A DNA stretch of 64,000 nt, from NCBI RefSeq assembly GCF_900182785.1, contig NZ_FXTS01000008.1, positions 79,172 to 143,171 on the forward strand. Reading direction: 5' to 3'. This document shows positions 58,415 through 64,000 of this stretch, piece after piece. Made by a program: the position numbers and the translations under genes. The stretch comes from Oceanospirillum linum. GTDB lineage: Bacteria; Pseudomonadota; Gammaproteobacteria; Pseudomonadales; Halomonadaceae. Each line of letters begins with the position of its first letter. The stretch's first letter is position 1. The notes beneath the pieces are model-generated. The model was not told the origin of the DNA. It saw nothing but the letters and a program-made list of their open reading frames with translations, and searched no databases.

Positions 58415-59542
58415 ATGGTAGATAAGAAATTAGCTGGTGCAGGCCTGCGTGGCCAGTCGGCAGGTGAAACGGCGCTGTGTACTGTCGGGAAAACCGGCGC
58501 AGGTCTGACCTATCGTGGTTACGATATGAAGGAGCTGGCAGAAAAAGCCCAGTTCGAGGAAGTATCCTACCTGTTAGCGTATGGCAAGCTACCTAACCAG
58601 TCAGAGCTTGACGCCTATAAAGCCAAACTGAAGAACCTGCGCGCACTGCCTGAGCCTCTGAAAGTTGTTCTGGAACAGATCCCTGCGGATGCACACCCAA
58701 TGGATGTGATGCGTACCGGTGTCTCTATGCTGGGTAACCTGGAAACAGAGAATGATTTCTCTGAGCAGACTGATCATATCGACCGTATGATGGCAGCGTT
58801 CCCGGGTATCATTAACTACTGGTATAACTTTACGCATAACGATAAACGCATCAATGTCGAAACTGATGCAGACTCCATTGCAGAGCAGTTCCTGTGGACA
58901 CTACACGACAAAAAACCTGACCCGCTGCACGTTAAAGTGATGCATGCATCTTTGATTCTTTATGCTGAGCATGAATTTAACGCATCGACGTTTACTGCAC
59001 GTGTCTGTGCTTCTACGCTGTCGGATATTCACAGCTGTGTGACAGCAGCGATCGGTTCTTTGCGTGGTCCTCTGCATGGCGGTGCCAATGAAGCTGCAAT
59101 GGACATGATTGAGCAGTGGAAGTCTGCGGACGAAGCTGAAGAAGCGATCATGGGTATGCTAGCGCGTAAAGATAAGATTATGGGTTTTGGTCACGCGATC
59201 TACCGCGAATCGGACCCACGTAATGCGATCATTAAAGAGTGGTCTAAGAAACTGTCTGAAGCGGTAGGTGATACACATTTGTATGCTGTTTCTGAGCGTG
59301 TTGAAGCGGTTATGTGGCGCGAGAAGAAACTCTTCTGTAATGCTGATTTCTTCCATGCATCTGCTTATCACTTTATGGGTATTCCCACTAAGCTGTTTAC
59401 ACCGATCTTTGTATGCTCCCGTGCATCCGGCTGGACAGCTCACGTAATGGAGCAACGTGCGAATAACCGTATTATTCGTCCAAGTGCAGATTATACCGGC
59501 CCGGAATCGGCTGAGTGGGTTGATATCAAAGACCGGGCTTAA
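58415..59542 (+). CDS. prpC: 2-methylcitrate synthase
   Basis: PrpC condenses propionyl-CoA with oxaloacetate. The 375-residue enzyme of the citrate synthase family has GLRGQSAGETALCTVGK at the N-terminus, GPLHGGANEAAMDM near residue 230, and FGHAIYRESDPR near residue 272, which hold the active-site His and Asp. It is shorter than housekeeping citrate synthase, as usual for PrpC. I start it at ATG 58415, with AAAGGAG nine bases upstream; the frame is open to 58337. Confidence 0.95.
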   Translation: MVDKKLAGAGLRGQSAGETALCTVGKTGAGLTYRGYDMKELAEKAQFEEVSYLLAYGKLPNQSELDAYKAKLKNLRALPEPLKVVLEQIPADAHPMDVMRTGVSMLGNLETENDFSEQTDHIDRMMAAFPGIINYWYNFTHNDKRINVETDADSIAEQFLWTLHDKKPDPLHVKVMHASLILYAEHEFNASTFTARVCASTLSDIHSCVTAAIGSLRGPLHGGANEAAMDMIEQWKSADEAEEAIMGMLARKDKIMGFGHAIYRESDPRNAIIKEWSKKLSEAVGDTHLYAVSERVEAVMWREKKLFCNADFFHASAYHFMGIPTKLFTPIFVCSRASGWTAHVMEQRANNRIIRPSADYTGPESAEWVDIKDRA

Positions 59543-59565
59543 TTGGCTTGTCTGACCAGAAATTT

Positions 59566-59643
59566 GGCGGGGCTGGACGATACTTGCCTCTAATGCCTTT
59601 GCCCCCGCCTTTTTTATTCCGGCTATCGGGTGCACCGATAGCC
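59566..59643 (+). terminator. Attenuator-like hairpins between prpC and acnD
   Basis: GGCGGGGC (59566-59573) pairs with GCCCCCGCC (59601-59609), followed by six T residues. A second perfect hairpin GGCTATCGG-GTGCA-CCGATAGCC lies at 59621-59643 without a T-run. Together they may reduce or modulate transcription into acnD. Confidence 0.6.
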
Positions 59644-59759
59644 CTTAGCTAAGTTGTTCCTTTAGCTCAGATTGATAAGAAGGTCCGCGTCTTGTGACCT
59701 TCTTTGTCAGTCCCTCAACACCCTGTTTGGGCAAATCCTATTTCGAGTGGATTTCTGAC

Positions 59760-62369
59760 ATGAATACTCAATACCGTAAAACTCTTGCTGGCACTTCGCT
59801 GGATTATTTTGACACCCGTGAAGCGGTTGATACGATCAAGCCGGGCGCTTATGCGGGGCTGCCATATACATCACGTATTCTTGCTGAGCAGCTGGTGCGT
59901 CGCTGCGAGCCTGAAAAACTGACCGCCTCTCTGACGCAACTGATAGACCGGAAGCGTGACCTGGACTTTCCATGGTACCCGGCTCGGGTGGTTTGTCATG
60001 ATATTCTGGGGCAGACCGCTCTGGTGGATCTGGCGGGTTTGCGCGATGCCATTGCTGAAAAAGGCGGTGACCCGGCTAAAGTAAATCCGGTTGTACCAAC
60101 CCAGTTGATTGTGGACCATTCACTGGCTGTAGAAGCCGCGGGTTTTGATCCGGATGCCTTCGAAAAAAACCGCGCCATTGAAGATCGTCGTAATGAAGAT
60201 CGCTTCCACTTTATCGAGTGGACTAAAACTGCGTTCGAAAATGTTGATGTGATTCCTGCCGGTAACGGCATTATGCACCAAATCAACCTGGAGAAAATGT
60301 CTCCGGTTGTTCAGGCTCGTGATGGCGTTGCTTATCCTGATACCTGCGTTGGTACTGATTCTCATACACCACATGTTGATGCGCTGGGTGTGATCTCTGT
60401 AGGTGTTGGTGGTCTGGAAGCAGAAACGGTTATGCTGGGCCACCCATCAATGATGCGTCTGCCGGATATCGTAGGTGTAAAACTGACCGGTAAACGTCAA
60501 CCGGGTATTACGGCAACAGATATCGTGCTGGCGCTGACCGAGTTCCTGCGCGCCGAGCGTGTTGTTGGTGCTTATCTGGAGTTCTTTGGTGAAGGGGCTG
60601 ATAGCCTGACTGTTGGTGATCGTGCCACTATCTCCAATATGACGCCTGAGTTTGGTGCTACGGCGGCAATGTTCTATATCGATGAGCAAACCATCGATTA
60701 TCTTAAGCTGACTGGTCGTGAACCTGAGCAGGTTGCTCTGGTGGAGCAGTATGCAAAAGAAACCGGTCTGTGGGCAGAAGACCTGGTAACTGCTGACTAT
60801 GAGCGTGTTCTGGAATTTGATCTGTCTTCAGTTGTGCGCAATATGGCAGGCCCCTCTAACCCGCATCGACGTCTGCCAACAACAGCACTGTCTGAGCGTG
60901 GTATCTCTGATGAGTCTAAGCTGGCTGAAGCCAAGCAACAGGAAGCCGATGGCCTGATGCCGGATGGTGCCGTCATTATTGCGGCAATCACCTCCTGCAC
61001 TAACACGTCCAATCCGCGTAATGTTGTTGCCGCCGGCCTGGTGGCGAAAAAAGCCAACGAACTTGGCCTCGTGCGTAAACCTTGGGTTAAATCTTCATTC
61101 GCTCCAGGCTCTAAAGTGGCGCGCCTGTATCTGGAAGAGTCTGGCTTGTTGCCTGAACTTGAAAAGCTGGGCTTTGGCATTGTTGCATACGCCTGTACAA
61201 CCTGTAACGGTATGTCAGGTGCACTGGACCCAGAGATTCAGAAAGAGATCATCGATCGTGATCTGTACTCTACTGCAGTATTGTCCGGTAACCGTAATTT
61301 TGACGGACGTATTCACCCGTATGCTAAGCAGGCATTCCTGGCATCACCACCGTTAGTCGTCGCTTATGCTATTGCCGGTACGATTCGCTTCGATATCGAA
61401 AAAGATGTTCTTGCCGTGGTTGATGGTAAAGAAATAACGCTGAAGGATTTGTGGCCATCAGATGAAGAGATCGATGCTATCGTAGCATCTGCTGTTAAGC
61501 CTGAGCAGTTCAAGCAGGTTTATATTCCGATGTTTGATCTGGGTGACAAAGAGCAGGCCGAAAGCCCGTTGTATGACTGGCGTGAAATGTCTACTTATAT
61601 CCGACGCCCTCCATACTGGGAAGGTGCTTTGGCTGGTGAACGTACACTGACCGATATGCGTCCTCTGGCGATTCTGCCGGACAACATCACCACGGATCAC
61701 CTGTCGCCATCCAATGCAATCCTGCTGGATAGTGCCGCTGGTGAATACCTGGACAAAATGGGTCTGCCGGAAGAAGACTTTAACTCTTACGCAACCCACC
61801 GTGGTGATCACCTGACAGCACAGCGTGCAACATTGGCGAATCCGAAGCTGATGAATGAAATGTGCCGTGATGCTAATGGTGAAGTCATTCAGGGGTCTCT
61901 GGCCCGTGTTGAACCTGAAGGACAGCAGATGCGCATGTGGGAAGCGATAGAGACCTACATGAACCGCAAACAGAATCTGATTGTAGTCGCTGGTGCTGAT
62001 TATGGTCAGGGCTCTTCCCGTGACTGGGCGGCGAAAGGCGTACGTCTGGCTGGTGTAGAGGTGATTGTAGCGGAAGGCTTCGAGCGTATTCACCGCACGA
62101 ACCTCATCGGTATGGGCGTGCTGCCGGTACAATTCCAGGAGGGTACTACCCGCCTGACACTGGAGCTGGATGGAACAGAAACCTACTCCATCAAAGGCGA
62201 TCTGTCACCACGCAGTGAGCTGGTTCTTGAGATCAAACGCCGGAACGGAGAGCAGGTTAATGTACCTGTAATCTGTCGTCTTGACACCGAAGCAGAAGTG
62301 GCCGTTTATAAAGCCGGTGGTGTTCTGCAGAAGTTCGCTAAGGACTTCCTGGAATCAGAAGTCGCTTAA
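59760..62369 (+). CDS. acnD: Fe-S dependent 2-methylcitrate dehydratase AcnD
   Basis: AcnD dehydrates 2-methylcitrate to a 2-methylaconitate isomer. This 869-residue enzyme of the aconitase family has the three [4Fe-4S] cysteines in AAITSCTNTSNPRNVV near residue 405 and YACTTCNGMSG near residue 480. The C-terminal swivel domain carries GADYGQGSSRDWAAKG near 745. It replaces PrpD, which is absent here. I start it at ATG 59760 (MNTQYRKTLAGT) rather than the longer frame from 59694. It requires PrpF to supply the correct aconitate isomer. Confidence 0.96.
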   Translation: MNTQYRKTLAGTSLDYFDTREAVDTIKPGAYAGLPYTSRILAEQLVRRCEPEKLTASLTQLIDRKRDLDFPWYPARVVCHDILGQTALVDLAGLRDAIAEKGGDPAKVNPVVPTQLIVDHSLAVEAAGFDPDAFEKNRAIEDRRNEDRFHFIEWTKTAFENVDVIPAGNGIMHQINLEKMSPVVQARDGVAYPDTCVGTDSHTPHVDALGVISVGVGGLEAETVMLGHPSMMRLPDIVGVKLTGKRQPGITATDIVLALTEFLRAERVVGAYLEFFGEGADSLTVGDRATISNMTPEFGATAAMFYIDEQTIDYLKLTGREPEQVALVEQYAKETGLWAEDLVTADYERVLEFDLSSVVRNMAGPSNPHRRLPTTALSERGISDESKLAEAKQQEADGLMPDGAVIIAAITSCTNTSNPRNVVAAGLVAKKANELGLVRKPWVKSSFAPGSKVARLYLEESGLLPELEKLGFGIVAYACTTCNGMSGALDPEIQKEIIDRDLYSTAVLSGNRNFDGRIHPYAKQAFLASPPLVVAYAIAGTIRFDIEKDVLAVVDGKEITLKDLWPSDEEIDAIVASAVKPEQFKQVYIPMFDLGDKEQAESPLYDWREMSTYIRRPPYWEGALAGERTLTDMRPLAILPDNITTDHLSPSNAILLDSAAGEYLDKMGLPEEDFNSYATHRGDHLTAQRATLANPKLMNEMCRDANGEVIQGSLARVEPEGQQMRMWEAIETYMNRKQNLIVVAGADYGQGSSRDWAAKGVRLAGVEVIVAEGFERIHRTNLIGMGVLPVQFQEGTTRLTLELDGTETYSIKGDLSPRSELVLEIKRRNGEQVNVPVICRLDTEAEVAVYKAGGVLQKFAKDFLESEVA

Positions 62370-62387
62370 GAGGCTGATTCCGTTAAG

Positions 62388-62405
62388 CGCCCACTTCGGT
62401 GGGCG
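62388..62405 (+). terminator. Hairpin after acnD
   Basis: CGCCCAC-TTCG-GTGGGCG with a UUCG loop, followed by TTTATCGTTTT. A moderate terminator; prpF lies 137 bases beyond and may have its own expression or receive readthrough. Confidence 0.65.
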
Positions 62406-62542
62406 TTTATCGTTTTGCGGTAAATGCGGTTACGTAGTGCTGACAAGTAACAGCGGTGACAAGTAATAGCGATGGCAAGCATTCGCTGTCGATCAACAGT
62501 TAATCAGGTATTACCTGTATATAAAGAAGTGGGGCAATAAAG

Positions 62543-63724
62543 ATGGCCAGTGTTCCTCAGATTAAAATTCCTGCAACCTATATCCGTGGCGGTACCAGTA
62601 AAGGTGTTTTCTTCCGTCGCCAGGATCTCCCCGCAGCAGCTCAGGAGCCGGGTGAAGCGCGTGATAAAATTCTGCAGCGTGTCATCGGCAGCCCTGACCC
62701 CTACGGCCAGCAGATTGATGGCATGGGTGGGGCAACCTCCAGTACCTCAAAAACGGTTATTCTGGATAAAAGTACTCAGCCTGACCACGATGTGGATTAC
62801 CTTTTTGGTCAGGTGGCAATTGATAAGGCCTTTGTCGACTGGTCCGGTAACTGCGGTAATCTGACGGCAGCGGTAGGCGCCTTTGCGATTGCTGGTGGTT
62901 TGGTCGATGCGAGCCGTATTCCTGAGAACGGCACCTGTACGGTTCGTATCTGGCAGAAGAATATTCAGAAGACCATCATAGCTCATGTACCCGTTACGAA
63001 TGGTGAGGTGCAGGAAACTGGCGATTTTGAGCTGGATGGAGTTACTTTCCCTGCTGCGGAAGTTGTGGTTGAGTTTATGGACCCGGCTGATGGTGAAGGG
63101 TCTATGTTCCCGACAGGCAATCTGGTCGATGATCTGGAGGTACCCGGTATCGGTACTTTCAAGGCAACTATGATTAGTGCAGGTATTCCGACAATCTTTC
63201 TGAATGCGGAAGAGATAGGTTACAAGGGAACAGAGTTACAAAAAGATATTAATGGTAATGCTGAAGCCTTGGCCCGTTTTGAGATGATCCGTGCCCATGG
63301 CGCAGTCAAAATGGGCTTGATCAAAGATGTCTCAGAAGCTGCAGCCCGTCAGCATACGCCAAAAGTAGCTTTTGTAACCCCGGCAACAGACTATACGGCA
63401 TCCAGTGGGAAAGAGATTAAAGCCTCTGATATTGATGTCTGCGTACGTGCTCTGTCGATGGGTAAGCTACACCATGCCATGATGGGTACCGCATCAGTGG
63501 CTATCGCAACTGCGGCAGCTGTTCCGGGTACGGTTGTAAACCTGGCTGCCGGTGGCGGTGATCGTGAAGCGGTTACCTTTGGTCATCCATCCGGAACATT
63601 GCGGGTTGGTGCAGCAGCGGAGCAGTTGGCGAATGGCGACTGGCGCGCTAAAAAAGCCGTCATGAGCCGTAGTGCCCGAGTCTTAATGGAAGGTTTTGTC
63701 CGTATTCCGGGTGATACATTCTAA
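62543..63724 (+). CDS. prpF: 2-methylaconitate isomerase PrpF
   Basis: PrpF isomerises the trans-2-methylaconitate made by AcnD to the cis form, which is rehydrated by aconitase. The 393-residue protein belongs to the diaminopimelate-epimerase-like fold (PrpF family). It shows IRGGTSKGVFFRRQDLP near residue 14, MGGATSSTSKTVIL, and CGNLTAAVGAFAI near residue 108. It is the last gene of the cycle and ends before a strong terminator. Confidence 0.96.
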   Translation: MASVPQIKIPATYIRGGTSKGVFFRRQDLPAAAQEPGEARDKILQRVIGSPDPYGQQIDGMGGATSSTSKTVILDKSTQPDHDVDYLFGQVAIDKAFVDWSGNCGNLTAAVGAFAIAGGLVDASRIPENGTCTVRIWQKNIQKTIIAHVPVTNGEVQETGDFELDGVTFPAAEVVVEFMDPADGEGSMFPTGNLVDDLEVPGIGTFKATMISAGIPTIFLNAEEIGYKGTELQKDINGNAEALARFEMIRAHGAVKMGLIKDVSEAAARQHTPKVAFVTPATDYTASSGKEIKASDIDVCVRALSMGKLHHAMMGTASVAIATAAAVPGTVVNLAAGGGDREAVTFGHPSGTLRVGAAAEQLANGDWRAKKAVMSRSARVLMEGFVRIPGDTF

Positions 63725-63759
63725 CGAGGCATCGCGCTGCCTCAATGATGCATTGTAAA

Positions 63760-63791
63760 CCCTGCCCTTTGATCAGGAGGGGCGGGGTTTT
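63760..63791 (+). terminator. Terminator of the prp operon
   Basis: CCCTGCCC and GGGCGGGG arms (eight pairs, one G-U) around a 12-base loop are followed by TTTTC. Confidence 0.8.
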
Positions 63792-63821
63792 CAGTTTCTG
63801 GGTTTAAGCCCGTTTTATTAA

Positions 63822-63874
63822 TTTGTAATTAATTTACAAAAGGGGGTTGTGCTGCCCCGTTTTGTGCGTATAAT
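63822..63874 (+). promoter_or_regulatory. rRNA-operon-type P1 promoter with UP element
   Basis: The -35 TTGTGC (63847-63852) and -10 TATAAT (63869-63874) have a 16-base spacer, as in E. coli rrn P1. The discriminator TTCGCCCTCG is GC-rich, as for stringently controlled stable-RNA promoters. An A/T tract with the inverted repeat TTTGTAA-TTAAT-TTACAAA (63822-63840) lies where an UP element belongs. Downstream TGTCACGGAGCAA resembles the E. coli P1 start region (TGACACGGAACAA). Confidence 0.75.
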
Positions 63875-64000
63875 TCGCCCTCGTTGTCACGGAGCAAGTC
63901 TCCCGGCAACGGTTAACTCCTTGTTTTATTTGCTCTTTTTCTGGCTAAGCTGGTTGGTTGAGTTTAGAAAGAAAGCAAAAAGTTTTAAACAAAGTGTTGA
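63875..64000 (+). other. Leader between rrn P1 and P2; window ends in the P2 -35
   Basis: The sequence GAAAGAAAGCAAAAAG and the final GTGTTGA mirror the E. coli rrn stretch AGAGAAAGCAAAAA then CTTGACT, which is the P2 -35. A TGCTCTTTTT resembling boxA lies at 63931. The 16S rRNA gene is predicted just outside the window; it is not seen. Confidence 0.65.

Noticed and set aside
1..64000. CRISPR arrays, insertion sequences, integrases, toxin-antitoxin or restriction genes
   Set aside because: None seen by reading; repeats are limited to operators, terminators and the short tandem unit at 30766.

Overview
The window looks like chromosomal DNA of a marine gammaproteobacterium, most likely in the Oceanospirillales (a relative of Neptunomonas, Neptuniibacter, Amphritea or Marinobacterium). 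This rests on gene content and on how closely the proteins resemble Pseudomonas and E. coli versions (MetE, CysB, ThrH, YgfZ, TcdA, the PrpB-PrpC-AcnD-PrpF set). The species call is inference. I see no insertion sequence, prophage, CRISPR array, tRNA or rRNA gene body. Gene density is high, and many genes are bounded by clear intrinsic terminators.

Layout. 1-1.9 kb: the C-terminal end of a Lon-family protease and two small conserved proteins. 1.9-2.6 kb: a gene-poor gap with a strong candidate small RNA on the minus strand (sigma70-like promoter plus intrinsic terminator). 2.6-8.2 kb: a DsbA-like isomerase, riboflavin synthase, a purine permease, apt, ribB behind an FMN riboswitch, and metR. 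8.3-13.3 kb: metE (divergent from metR), a DinB-like protein, ung and ygfZ. 13.4-17.4 kb: a copper-handling group (small membrane protein, lipoprotein cytochrome c, a MerR-type promoter, copZ, copA and a 29-residue membrane microprotein). 17.5-22.7 kb, all minus strand: a sulfide:quinone reductase-like flavoprotein, exported MsrA, a periplasmic cofactor-domain-like protein paired with a hybrid histidine kinase, and sodB.

23-34 kb: a membrane-anchored coiled-coil protein, two overlapping hotdog thioesterases, htpG behind a sigma32-type promoter, a chemoreceptor interrupted by an amber codon near its end, YbaN, a Cys-rich exported miniprotein, an RluA-type synthase, an acetyltransferase and a second chemoreceptor. 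34-37.5 kb: a SulP transporter, truC and tcdA. 37.6-43 kb: a three-gene minus-strand signalling operon (990-residue hybrid kinase, EAL phosphodiesterase response regulator, second response regulator). 43.2-50 kb: an aminotransferase overlapping an omega-amidase, then the amino-acid ABC transporter aapJQMP. 50-56.4 kb: a TauE-like exporter, cysB, cysH (APS reductase type), thrH, pabB and an alpha/beta hydrolase. 56.5-63.7 kb: the 2-methylcitrate cycle operon (GntR regulator, prpB, prpC, acnD, prpF) with three copies of a palindromic operator ahead of it. 63.8-64 kb: a sequence very like the P1 promoter and inter-promoter leader of an rRNA operon. The window ends inside the probable -35 element of P2.

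Working together. metR/metE, cysB/cysH and the aminotransferase/omega-amidase pair cover sulfur amino acid synthesis and salvage. ribB and riboflavin synthase are separate riboflavin genes, with ribB under FMN control. The copper genes, MsrA, SodB and HtpG form a scattered stress set. The prp operon handles propionyl-CoA. I see no clearly new multi-gene system. The most original leads are the minus-strand RNA at 1.9-2.2 kb, the copper-operon microprotein, the metR gene with no ATG, GTG or TTG start, the interrupted chemoreceptor, and the kinase paired with a cysteine-free cofactor-like domain.
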